A stretch of 24,503 nucleotides of DNA, taken from assembly GCA_000444245.1 (NCBI GenBank), contig ATSW01007760.1, positions 1 to 24,503 of the forward strand, given 5' to 3'. Of the stretch, positions 1 through 9,511 are shown in pieces. Source of the stretch: Botryllus schlosseri. Lineage: Eukaryota; Chordata; Ascidiacea; Stolidobranchia; Styelidae. The notes under the pieces were generated by a model, which saw nothing but the letters and a program-made list of their open reading frames with translations, was not told the DNA's origin and searched no databases. The stretch's first letter is position 1. Each line of letters begins with the position of its first letter. A program made the translations under genes and the position numbers.

Positions 1-12
1 CTCTTAAAGAGG

Positions 13-508
13 CACTGCACTCTAAAAATGATGTGGTCTCAAATTGAAGGGAAAACGAAAAAAAAATTTTGGCCGCAGCCGTTTTCTTCAGAACGCCACC
101 GTAATGGAGCTGCAATTTATTGAAATTTCCACAAGAACTTTACGCTCCAGCAGTCACGCGAGACCGAACTTTATATAGTTGTCCGTCGATGTTATGAAGG
201 AAATATGTCGTACACGCCAAGGTGGTTTAGATACCGCGTTCAACGGACGATGTTCAGTCAGGATATTCATGTCAAAATTTGGCCTAGTGTATTCTATTTC
301 TGTCGTGTACGACATATTTCCTTCACAACATCGGCTGACAACTATATAAAGTTCGATCTCTGCGTCACTGCTGGAGCTTGAAGTTCTTGTGGAAAGTCAA
401 TAAATTGCAGCTCCATCACGGTGGCGTTCTGAAGAAAACGGCTGCGGCCAAAGATTTTTTTTCGTTTTGCCCTTCAATTTGAGGCCGCATCGTTTTTAGA
501 GTGCAGTG
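13..508. mobile_element. foldback element with about 206-bp inverted arms
   Basis: The left arm (13-218) and right arm (305-508, reverse complement) match closely. Both begin CACTGCACTCTAAAAA and share GGCCGCAGCCGTTTTCTTCA, GGAGCTGCAATTTATTG and GGAAATATGTCGTACACG. The spacer is about 86 bp. No coding potential is seen. I found no convincing target duplication at 5-12 versus 509-516. Its family is not assigned; long-arm non-autonomous DNA transposon is the best description. It lies in a SIN1 intron and abuts, or is inserted in, the family-1 fragment at about 512. Confidence 0.8.
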
Positions 509-511
509 TCA

Positions 512-694
512 GTAATTAAAGACAAAATTCGAATAATGTGATAACTTTACTTTTTTTGAACTTGCAATGAAATTCCAGCCTTGGCCGTCGGAGTCTCGAG
601 TCGAATGACTTGGTCTAATCGTGCGCAATGACTCGGGTACAAGTCCACTCGATACACAAATCGAGACTCTAGTCGAGTCATGATAACTCTAGCC
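512..694. mobile_element. family-1 hAT-like MITE fragment (right part)
   Basis: It matches the right third of the complete family-1 copies at 1475-2054 and 3559-3982: the AATGTGATAACTTTAC block, the CTTGGCCGTCGGAGTCTCGAGTC block, then degenerate GACTCGAG repeats and a decayed end near 694. The left part is absent, possibly split off by the foldback element. It ends about 24 bp before a SIN1 exon. Confidence 0.6.
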
Positions 695-718
695 GAGCCT
701 AAACTTTTTTCCAAACAG

Positions 719-3700
719 GAAGATATCAACGATATGTTTCGAAAGAAAGAGTTGAAAATAAAGAAGACGCTCACAATCGAGACACCTACACTACTCGAAG
801 ACGAAACCAACGGCGATGCAACTAAATCTCCTATCTTGCCACCTTCTACCTCACCTGTTGAAGACGAAACGCCTACACACTGCACTAATAGACTTCCTCG
901 CGCCGAAAGCGGCTACGCGAACAACCATACTGACTTTAACGACACTGAAAACGGAGGTTCGGTCGCGACAGCCGAAACGAACCACGATGCAGATTTCAGT
1001 AATACCGACACGGTCGATACGCGGGTCCCGAGGCGTACCCGCGGTCTCTCCGTGCTGTCGAAATTGCTGACAGAGTCGGCCGAGCAGTACAACAATCCGT
1101 TTCGGGAGTATTCTAGGTTCGACGCCGAGGGGCAGAGCGTGCCTTCGATTCGGAAAGTAAACATTTACGTGTGGCCGTTGCATGGTACAGGGAAACCGAA
1201 ATTTCCGCTTTTTATACACGTTCTTGCCCGGAAAGCAAAGGTGCGAATTTCGAATTATTGATAATATAAAAATAGTATGCTAAGCATGAGCCATATGTTC
1301 CATTCAATTAATAGAATTTTTGTGGCAATGACGTCACATTTTGCGGCACGATTGTTAGGTCAGGGCAAAATGGAGTACATGAGTGATTCAATTCCGAATA
1401 AAGTACTAGGCTTCGAGGCTAGTACTCAAGCATCACTCATAATAACCTCATACCAGTATGGATGATGCGAAAAGCGGGATTGTAACCAAGTCACAAGGTT
1501 CCGACTCACAAGTCAATCTCACTTTTAGAGTTTTGACTCGACTCGAGTCGATTCATTTTCAATTCACAACTGAGCTAGGTCCAAGTCAGTGAGTAGAGGG
1601 TTAAGTTCGAGTCATATAGTGTTGTCACTCGAGTCCTAGTTGATGTGTTCACCGTTCAGTTTTGAGTTCAATCCGGTTCAACCCACTTTTTCAACTCTGC
1701 TAGCTTGATATAGAATGGCTCGCATTCATAATGCAGAAATTTTCTTCAGTCCTAACAATTTTTGGCCCTGTTTTCCAAGTATTGGGACTGATAGAGGAAA
1801 TACGGTACAAGTAATGTGGTGGCTTTACTGTTCTTTGAAGTTACTGTGAAAAGTCTGTCTTGGCCGTCCTAGTCTCGAGTCACACGACTTCACGATGCAC
1901 TTCACGACTTCACGACTGCACGATGACTCGAGTATAAGTTGAGTCAAGACACAAATTGACTCGAGTCGAGTCTCGTCATTTCACGCATTTGAAAAAATGA
2001 CTCGAGTCAAGTCAAGTCGCAAAAAAATTTGTGATTCGAGTCATTACAATCCTGGCGAAAAGTTCAAATATATAGGCCTACATTTTGTTCAATTATGAAC
2101 CTTTTACACAATTGCAAAGAAATCGATACCAGTTATGCATCTCATTAAAGGTTATTTGCTCTTTTTTCAAGTCTATCTAGTTCGTTGTACTTTGTGACAT
2201 TGATGTGGGTTAATTAGGACTTTATTTCATTTCCACTTACTTGCGTAGCGTTATGCCATGCTTTAGATGCGGTGATATGACTGATCACGTGGTGGCAATA
2301 AAGTATGAAGCTGAATTGATAACTTGCCTTTAAATTCAGTGCTCGAAAAGATCGTCTTTCAGCTCGAATCACTGTGGCCAGTCCTAACGATTGATGATGT
2401 GCAATGTTCTTTCCAATTCTCTACTAGTTGCTGACGATTACTCCTGACAAGTGTCAGCCGAAAGTATTCGGGTTTATTTCAGTATGAATATACTCTGCAA
2501 ATGCAGTCGTATATTGTGGTTTTGTACCTCCAAGAGTCTCTTTGGATGTGTTTGTTTCGCTGTCAATCCGCTTTTTTTGCAGGTTAACGACGTTATCGGG
2601 TTAGCGTGCTGGAAGTATTCTCTCGAAAACTGCGAACCCACTCTTACTAGCACCACTGTGCATGTACGTTTGATTTATATTATATTTGTATCGCATGGGA
2701 TTTCTACCCACGTGTCTATCACCAGGAAGCACCGGTGTTTGTTTATAGTTCACAGCTTCTTTCGGTTTAGCTTACCACGGCCAACTTGTGTGAGTCATTT
2801 TATATTATGGTCTTGTTTTGATAGTGTAGGCTTTTTGTCGATTGTTTGCTCTTGTCCACAGCGAATGGTTGAACTTCAAGAGATTGTGTAGCAGTAATCT
2901 ATTTTTGATGAAATCTTATTTTTCTTGTATTATAGCTTAAATTCCTTGTCGTTTTCTTTCTGCTGTTTCAACTGTCACATCAGGAAATTTGATATTTAAT
3001 GTTGTGCGCTGGTCCAGATATGTCAAGCACTCAGCCTGAGGACCTGTGTCCACATAACATTCTAATTCTAATTACACTGAAACACTAATGATCCCTCCAG
3101 TAGCGAATGTATAAATCAGTATTATTAGTGTTTAGGCTTAATCAGCAAGTTGTAGTGCGGCAACCAGAGTCATAATACCGGAAGATGCGAACGTACAGCA
3201 CATCCATGGTGTAAAAAAGAATATTTTATATTATGCGTATATAATTCTCGGTTTTTGTATCGCGTGACCAGCCTGCAAAGTTACTTATTCACAATGCTAT
3301 CACTATTTTTATAGTGCTGTAACTTTTGCTCTATCCGTCCAGTCCAGTCAGTTAATTTGATCAAGTTGATATTTGCGATTTGTAATTTCTATATCTAAGC
3401 TACAAATGTAGGATTAGTCACCAGCATTGTAAAACTGAGCTTAAAATTTTGTGTCGATATTTGTCATCATTATGCTTCTCCTGCTCACAGGAGCTTTGCA
3501 TCTAGGCTACTAAAGCTTTAGCGGGCCTGAAACTTCTTACCAGGTTTTCAACATTCAACAGGGTTGTAACCAAGTCACAAGGCTCCGAGTCACAAGTCAA
3601 TCTCACCTTTATAGTTTTGACTCGAGTCAAGTCGAGTCATTTTCAATTCACCACCGAGTCAGCGATCACAGGATCGAGTCCGAGTCGTGGTATTATGACT

Positions 3701-6700
3701 CGAGTCCGAGTCCAAGTCATTGTGTTGACTGCTCAGTTTCCAGTTAAAGCCTTGTTAATCCACTTTTAATAACTCTGTTCGGTGATATCGAATGGTTCGC
3801 ATTCATAATATACTACTTTTCCTCACTTTTAACAGTTTCTGGTCGCATTTTGTAGTACCAGTGCAAATAGACGAAATCCCGATAGCGTTGTAACTTTACT
3901 ATTCTTTGAAATTACAATGAAATGTCGGTTTAAGCCGTCTGAGTCTCGAGTCATATGACTTGTTCGAGTCATTACAACCCTGGTATTCAATGGAATTTTT
4001 TATTCACTTGAATTCTTGCTGAATATGAGTGAAGGCCAATATTGTTCAACTTCGCTGATGACATGCGTTTATTTCGTTGTGAGTAAATCTTGAATAAGAA
4101 TCTGTCGCGAGACCTTCGCCTGACAAAATCGCTCTTAATCTGTACACTTAAACACGGTTGACGGCGCAGTATGTTTTCTTGGGACTGGGAATATGATGGG
4201 GTATTTTCGCTAGGCCTTCGAACTTCGCATCGCCGACGACGACGGAACTGTTGACACCGGGTTTCCGCGATTAGACGCGAATGAGCCATTTTTCAAGTTT
4301 GATTTCACTACGCTGGCATTAGTGGAGCAGAAAAAGGTTCAAATCGACGACAGTCTGAACAACGGAACCGGCGGTAAACGGACACAGTTTGTGAAAGTAA
4401 AGTTTTTGGGATTTTTCTGTTTATGAATTTTCCTTGAAATGTGTTTTGTATGTGTCGCAGGTTAATGATCATGAAGGTTTCTCGATGGTCAAAGTCGACA
4501 GTCCTAATATAACGATGGGAGAAATTTTGAGGCGGACATTATTACGTCGGAAAGGAAGGAATTTTCCTGGGAAGTAAGTCGATATTCAATCGAGTAAAGT
4601 CAGATGCAATCGGGTTTCTTGGCTTCTATTTGACGATGTCGGGAGTCGGTGGTAGAGTGAAGCCCTGGTTTTAAGCGTGGAATAATTTTAAATCAATCTT
4701 GCATCTGGAGCTATCGCCAGTGCTGGGATGACTCGAGTCACCTTTTTCGTAGGACTTGACTGGACTCGAGTCACTTTGGAAAAATGACTTGACTTGACTT
4801 GACTCGGCGTATCAGAAATGTGCATTGACTCGTGACTCGGAGCAAATTTCACCAGTCAATTTCAAGTCATCAAGTAACCGGTGTCGATAAAATCATTGTA
4901 TCTTGCATCTGCTCGGATTGTTAGCGATACGCTGGTGTAACCAGTGAGAGCGACCAATCATTCAATGATCGTGCGGGTGCCTTTCACCGAGCCTCCATTG
5001 TTCTCTCACAAATAAATTGACCGCGAACGAAGTGATCGAAGCTTACAGCTGAAGTTGTCGTAAAGTATAGTAGCAAAGTAATAAAATAGCAAAATGTATA
5101 TTTCTGTTCAATGTTCTTAGCTTAACCAAGCCTCTTGTTTTATTGAAATTGAATTCGAATATAGTTTATATTGTCCTCAACCATTGGCACAGGTTCGAAT
5201 TGTACCATATCTATTTGTAAATGCGTAATGAATTGCATCTTATCGTTTCTCTATTCACTATTTTGGCTTGTAACTTTAAACGGAGGCTATGTAATTACTT
5301 ACGTAGTTCAACAGTTCTACGTATATGTGAGAGATACAGCACCTTATCGCGTGTATATTTAATTCTATATTTGTTCATCGGTTCAGAATCAATGACCACT
5401 CAATCTGTATTTCAGACAGCTAGCAAAATGCCTCATACTTCGGAAAGGCAACTTGACTTGAATTGTGACTTGACTTGACTTGACTCGAGTCACCTCCAAA
5501 AATCCAGTGACTTGACTTGACTCGAGTCAAAATGTGCAATGACTTAAAATGACTCGTGACTCGAAGGTGGTGATCTGATCCCAACACTGGCTATCGCCTG
5601 TTATTTTTGTGAAAACCATGAATAGTTTCAACAGTATCAATAAAAAGCATTTCTGGTATTCAGCGGAAAAACTACCAAGGCTACTCGTGTGTAAACCAGG
5701 GCTCAATGATTTGATTCGAGAGCATATGCATCCCTTTCCACGAAGAGAATTATAGTTTCGATACTTTCTTTCCGACTTTGGATGCTTTGTAACCTCCGTT
5801 GGTCGTCTCGTAGTATAACGCAGGGTTGTAACCAAGTCACAAGGTTCCCAGTCACAAGTCGAATCATTTTCAATTCATCACCGAGTCCAAGTCGGTGAGT
5901 AGCGGGTCGAGTCCGAGTCATAGTGTTATGACTCGAGTCCAAGTCATTATGTTCACTTTTCAATTCGATTCAACCTACATCTTTCAACTCTGCTCGAGTG
6001 ATATAAAATGGCTCGCATTCAAAATAAAATAATTTTCCTTAGTCCTAACAGTTTCTGGCCCTGTTTTTCAAGTATCAGGACTGATAGACGAAATACCAAT
6101 AATGTGGTAGGTGGTAGCCGTCTTGGCTGTCCTAGTTTCAAGTCATGCACAATGACTCGAGTACAAGTCGTGCCAATACAACAATGGACTCGAGTCAAGC
6201 CGAGTCACCAAAAAATGGCGAGTCGAATCATGACTCAAGTCGTTACAACCCTTGAAATGACATATCTGTGTAGTCGTGATCATAGCACGCTGTTGTCACA
6301 AAGTGTAACGAAGTAGAGATGGTCCAAAATATCATCTTTAATGTGACATAGAAGTGGCATTGTATTCTTTGCGGGCGCACGAAAGGTACATATTTGAACT
6401 TTTCACATCGTCCATACTCGTATGGCTTCGGCTTCTACAACGCGATGGCCGCCTACTGAGGCATCTACCTTTGCAGGTATTTTCTGGAGTACCAGGACCG
6501 CGTGGGTGAGGTCGTCAGCGAAGACCAGACGCTCGAAAGCACCCACGCGATGGAGTTCTATCTCGTGCGCGAACACAGCTCTCGCGCTCGCGAGCACAGC
6601 TCGCACGCTCCAAACTCCACCGGCGTCTTAGACGAGGACGCCCTCACGCTAAGCGGCAACACATTGTCGCCAGTAAGCGGCGACAACAACGGTGCGGCAC

Positions 6701-7350
6701 CTTACAAATTCCCGCCACGACAAAACGCTATATCTCCATCTACGGCTCCCACTCCGACTGATAAGTTTATTTTCATTCCGACCACAGAGTATGTGACCTT
6801 CCGATTGTTTCAAGTCCGTAAGATACGCTCTTCCTACCCGGTTGACTTCGGCGTAGGCATGCATCAAGTGGATATAGTACCGGTAGAGCGTAGGGATTCT
6901 AAAATATCGAACATGCTGTCTGCGCAACCGAAAACGCTGACAATAAGAGTCGGTTTTTTAGCGCATTGCGAGGTATACGACTCTAAGGCGAGGGCTAGTT
7001 CGCTATCTACGTCGCCGCCATCTTCGTCTGGTTCTCCAACATCTTCTATGTCTTCGTTTACGAATCAAGACCCTTGGCAGTCTACGAGTAGGCTTTACGA
7101 GAAGAAACGGTTAAAACTTTATTATCGAGTGTCTAAAACGGACAGCGCGGAATACAAGCAGCTCACTTTCGAAGGGATCGCGGACGATGTACAAGAAGCC
7201 GTCGATAAGGTTTGTAAGGTGATGGAGCTGAGCGGGGACAAGAAACTGCAGACCGCGTTTCGGAATCAGAGGTTTGGTGTGACGGTCGCGACTACGACCA
7301 CGTCCAGCTCGAATGATATTTTTCGACGGCGTGGTAGTCTGTTCCGTTGA
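719..7350 (+). CDS. MAPKAP1: SIN1 / MAPKAP1, mTORC2 subunit (3' part, five exons)
   Basis: Exons 719-1240, 2583-2663, 4214-4396, 4461-4573 and 6477-7350 all have AG acceptors and GT donors with matching phases (0,0,0,2) and give 590 codons to a TGA. Seen: an EDINDMFRKKELK segment like the vertebrate SIN1 ELKSLFEKKSLK region; the CRIM domain from NNPFREYSRFD through VNDVIGLACWKYS to FTTLALVEQ, including the acidic DDGTVDTGFPRLDANEP loop; then a Ras-binding-like domain (FVKVNDHEGFSMVKVD to EFYLVREHSSR) and a C-terminal PH domain. Known: SIN1 is an essential mTORC2 subunit; CRIM presents substrates such as Akt, and PH binds phosphoinositides. Upstream exons lie left of the window; the ATG at 680 is intronic, because the family match begins right after the acceptor at 717-718. 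A low-complexity, acidic and Thr-rich stretch of roughly 110 residues separates the first motif from CRIM, longer than in vertebrates. Identity is secure; exact exon edges are inferred by eye. Confidence 0.93.
1356..2386 (+). mobile_element. family-2 hAT-like MITE (E3), split by a family-1 insertion
   Basis: The left end TAGGTCAGGGCAAAATGGAG and right end TGTGGCCAGTCCTA match the two unlike ends of the family-2 copies near 15.6-16.6 kb. The flanks are ACGATTGT (1348-1355) and ACGATTGA (2387-2394), a 7/8 target duplication. Without the insert at 1475-2054 and its duplicated 8 bp, the element is about 443 bp. Internal matches include GTTCAATTATGAACCTTTTA and the CTCGAAAAGATCGTCTTTC segment. Confidence 0.8.
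1475..2054 (+). mobile_element. family-1 hAT-like MITE, complete, nested in E3
   Basis: It runs from CGGGATTGTAACCAAGTC to GAGTCATTACAATCCTG and is flanked by the perfect 8-bp duplication GCGAAAAG (1467-1474, 2055-2062). At 580 bp it has no coding capacity. Both subterminal regions are dense in GACTCGAGTC and AAGTCGAGTC units. The 8-bp duplication and YAGGG-type ends indicate mobilisation by a hAT transposase. Confidence 0.88.
3559..3982 (+). mobile_element. family-1 hAT-like MITE in SIN1 intron
   Basis: It starts CAGGGTTGTAACCAAGTCAC and ends TCATTACAACCCTG, 424 bp. The flanks ACATTCAA (3551-3558) and GTATTCAA (3983-3990) agree at 6 of 8 positions. The interior matches the 1475-2054 copy (GATATCGAATGGTTCGCATTC, CTATTCTTTGAAATTAC), and the ends carry GACTCGAGTC arrays. 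Confidence 0.85.
4718..5589 (+). mobile_element. family-3 hAT-like MITE (CAGTGYTGGGAT ends)
   Basis: It runs from CAGTGCTGGGATGACTCGAG to GATCCCAACACTG, flanked by the perfect 8-bp duplication GCTATCGC (4710-4717, 5590-5597), 872 bp. Subterminal repeats are TTGACTTGACTTGACTCGAGTC-like at both sides, the same motif as family 1 although the terminal bases and the interior differ. No credible coding region lies inside. Confidence 0.88.
5697..6405 (-). mobile_element. family-2 hAT-like MITE fragment (E4), interrupted
   Basis: The left end CAGGGCTCAATGATT matches the GGGCTGGGCACAATGATT end of family 2. GAGAATTATAGTTTCGATAC and GGTCGTCTCG match the copy at 16.4-16.5 kb in reverse. After the family-1 insert at 5821-6253, family-2 sequence resumes (GTGATCATAGC, then ATTCTTTGCGGGCGCACGAAAGG) until about 6405. 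The opposite end is missing. It stops about 70 bp before the last SIN1 exon. Confidence 0.65.
5821..6253 (+). mobile_element. family-1 hAT-like MITE inside E4
   Basis: It starts CAGGGTTGTAACCAAGTCAC, ends CGTTACAACCCTT, and its interior matches the other family-1 copies (GATATAAAATGGCTCGCATTC, CAGTTTCTGGCCCTG). No clean target duplication is visible, because the last base and the flank have drifted. GACTCGAGTC units are present at both sides. Confidence 0.8.
6477..7350 (+). CDS. MAPKAP1: SIN1 terminal exon: end of RBD plus PH domain
   Basis: The acceptor is TTTGCAG at 6470-6476. The first base completes a codon begun in the exon ending at 4573 (AA|G, Lys), giving KYFLEYQDRVGEVVSEDQ. The exon carries the hallmark LESTHAMEFYLVREHSSRA (vertebrate AWEFCLVREHSSRA), then a variable linker, then the PH domain from about EYVTFRLFQVRKI to KVCKVMELSGDKK. 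Two oddities: the REHSSRA motif is followed at once by a second copy, REHSSHA, and a Ser/Thr-rich insert (SSLSTSPPSSSGSPTSSMSS) sits in a loop of the PH domain before RLYEKKRLKLYYRV. The stop is TGA at 7348-7350. No clear AATAAA lies close downstream; the nearest seen is near 9168, so the 3' end of the transcript is not placed. Confidence 0.9.
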
Positions 7351-7368
7351 ATTGTTCTAGGTGTCTTG

Positions 7369-7630
7369 CAGACTTGAACCGCTATATAATTCTATTTGTA
7401 TGATTAGGACGATATTACGCCCTTAATCTAATTATCTAATTTTTGGAATGTTTCAATGCTCTAATTTCTGTTTTTTTCAGATAGTGTTACGGGAGAATTT
7501 TATAGTGCGAGGTTGTGACAATGAACCCTGATTTCGTAAGAACTAAACCTGGATTTTTGTTGTTTCTTACTAATTCGGATTTTATTTAGTTTACAAGTTT
7601 TTGCGAGTTCAGTAATTCTATTTAATTTTT
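7369..7630 (+). repeat. diverged dispersed repeat, copy 1 (just after the SIN1 stop)
   Basis: It shares blocks in the same order with 8096-8412 and 23238-23550: GCAGACTTG, a TAATCTAATT block, a CTAATTTCTG block, GAATTTTATAGTGCGAG, and a closing TCAGTAATT. It starts about 20 bp after the SIN1 stop and is therefore probably in the 3' UTR. The rest of 7351-8095 shows no gene. Confidence 0.45.
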
Positions 7631-8095
7631 TAAAACTAACTATTACTCTAACATAATTTTAAAAAGCTAAACATTTTCTGGTTGGTTAACTCGTGCTTAT
7701 TTGGAGTGGAGTGCTCATTTATGATCTGCCTGCTTTGCACCACTTGAGTCGGTGATTCCCAAATTTTGCGCCGCGAATCTTCTTGGAATTTTAGAAAGAA
7801 CCGCACAAGCGTTTGAGATGAGGCATTGATTTAAGAAACGAACCTGTTTTTAAAGCGCTGTGTCCACAAATGAGTGCACGCGTTTCGGCTGTAATCTGCT
7901 TCGAAAGTGTTTATCAACGCAACTTCTTGTCAGTCGTACTTGGAAATCGTTGCTTCTACTTATACGCAGTGGAAAGTTACGACTTTTGCCTACAATGACT
8001 ATTTTGACCACCTCTGGCTACTTCTGACTGTCAAGACTGCACGACTCTGGGCAATCTCTTGATTGCGGAGTGATTATAATTTCCTACGCGTTTGT

Positions 8096-8412
8096 GCGAA
8101 CAGGCTTGGACAACCATACAACTCTGGTGCTCTGGTTAGCCTAATTATAGCGAAATGCAGGAAACCTAATTTTAACTTAACTTGTGTAATGCTTCTTTGC
8201 TCTAATTCTAGTCCTAATTTCTGGTTTTCATGTAAATGGTCCGAAAGAACTGTATAGTGCGACACGAACCAAATTTGCTGTACAGACACTTGCCACTCAT
8301 GCTTATGAGAACTGACATTAATTCAATTTCCACGTGTTCGTGAGCTCAGTAATTATAATTATAATCTAACTTGGAAAAATATCGGCAGTTATAATTCCAA
8401 TCTGATTTGGAA
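8096..8412 (+). repeat. diverged dispersed repeat, copy 2
   Basis: It has GCGAACAGGCTTGGACAA, CTAATTTCTGGTTTTCATG, AAGAACTGTATAGTGCGAC, TGTACAGACA and CTCAGTAATTATAATTATAA, which match copy 3 (23238-23550) block by block. No inverted ends or target duplications were found, so the class is unknown. Confidence 0.5.
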
Positions 8413-9249
8413 ACGAAACTCCGTTTGTTACAACTGCGATTATGGTCTCCGCAATTCTGTACGATAAGGCTGCTTTCTGATTCATGGCGGACTCGGAAAG
8501 ACGAAGTCGGCTTATATGGTTGGTGATATCGCTGGCGGCATTTTTAAATTTCAACTCGGATGCGAGAGGGTCGTGTCGATGATTCGTTGAACGTATACCT
8601 GTATAATCTTTCACACACGTTTAAGCGGCTTGCTAAAGCGTTGAGCGAAATCTTGTCGCACTTACAGAGTTCATGCTAAACTGATTTTAACTTGCACATT
8701 TTTATTGTTGTGGTGCAATGAAACTACGTCATCATGTACGGTTCTGCTTTGTGGACTTTTAGCCTCGTATGGAGCTGGTAGCCGTTGAGGGGTGGTTGTT
8801 GTGCTAGATCGCGGTAATCAGTTAATAAGGGCGTGCATCAGCTGGATGGCGGGCATAGGCACTGAGCAGGAACACGATACAAATGATACCCAGCCGTTTT
8901 AGCCACAGTCTGAAAACGGTGGACAGGTGGCCTTCATAAGGGGCAATGTTTCACAACATGATCAAGAAACTATAAAGTAGATTAATATCCTTCCCACATA
9001 TTGTTAAAATTGCAATACATATCTGATATCTTCATTTCTGGCTGAAACTGCGTCCTCACGAAGTAGTTCGGCATTAAAGAATTATGTGACTTGAAAACTG
9101 ACAAATTTTGACATGAAAAAACTTTATTTTAATGAAATCTGAAATTCCATCACGCATTCTGATAGAAATAAATAAAAATACAATTTAAGATACTTTGATA
9201 CATTGTCGGGTGGAAAAGTATTTGATGTATTCGAGGTGTGTCAACCACT
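8413..9249. other. intergenic, no gene seen
   Basis: There are only short frames, with no splice-supported coding pattern. It is AT-rich and contains a tandem AATAAATAAA near 9168, a possible distal poly(A) signal for SIN1. A GC-richer stretch at about 8760-8940 is unassigned. Confidence 0.4.
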
Positions 9250-9489
9250 ATGGTCATGGTCATTGGTCATTTACACCAGGCCGATATTGCTGATATTTGA
9301 TTCCGTATCTGCCGACTTGTAGCACGCGGCCCACTTCTAGGCTTTTCGTAAGACACCGCTTACGCAGATGGGGTGGCGAGGAGGAGCCTAGATAAACCTC
9401 CAACACTTAGACATAGGTATTCTGATGTCGGACTCGTTCCCGCAACCCATTGGTGTTGCAGCCGCGCATTATACCACTGCGCTACCTCG
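9250..9489 (-). mobile_element. tRNA-derived SINE, copy 1 (complete)
   Basis: Read on the minus strand it begins CGAGGTAGCGCAGTGGTATA, with a box A match (TAGCGCAGTGG) and a degenerate box B about 45 nt on. A unique body follows (CTCCTCGCCACCCCATCTG, AAGCGGTGTCTTACGAAAAG, GTGGGCCGCGTGCTAC), and it ends in a TGACC-rich tail (AAATGACCAATGACCATGAC). CCACT flanks both sides (9245-9249, 9490-9494) as a possible short target duplication. It is about 240 bp and the same family as 17656-17898. Confidence 0.75.
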
Positions 9490-9511
9490 CCACTGGTAGA
9501 ATGGCGTATGT

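Noticed and set aside
680-718. ATG at 680 as the start of a 193-codon gene
   Set aside because: The first 13 codons are intronic and lie partly in transposon-derived sequence. SIN1 similarity begins exactly after the acceptor at 717-718, and the frame runs into an intron donor at 1241.
2451-2891. 146-codon frame as a separate small gene
   Set aside because: Only 2583-2663 within it is coding (SIN1 exon, VNDVIGLACWKYS). The flanks are intron with a polypyrimidine tract and donor.
3987-4289. 100-codon minus-strand frame
   Set aside because: It is antisense to the SIN1 exon at 4214-4396 and its intron, with no splice or family support.
7745-7785. Possible hAT terminus (GGTGATTCCCAAATTTTGCG, then CCGCGAATC)
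   Set aside because: It resembles a Charlie-type left end, but I found no matching right end or 8-bp duplication nearby.
9430-9494. tRNA gene on the minus strand
   Set aside because: The sequence has boxes A and B but is continuous with a SINE body repeated at 17656-17898, and box B here is degenerate. It is a SINE head, not a functional tRNA.
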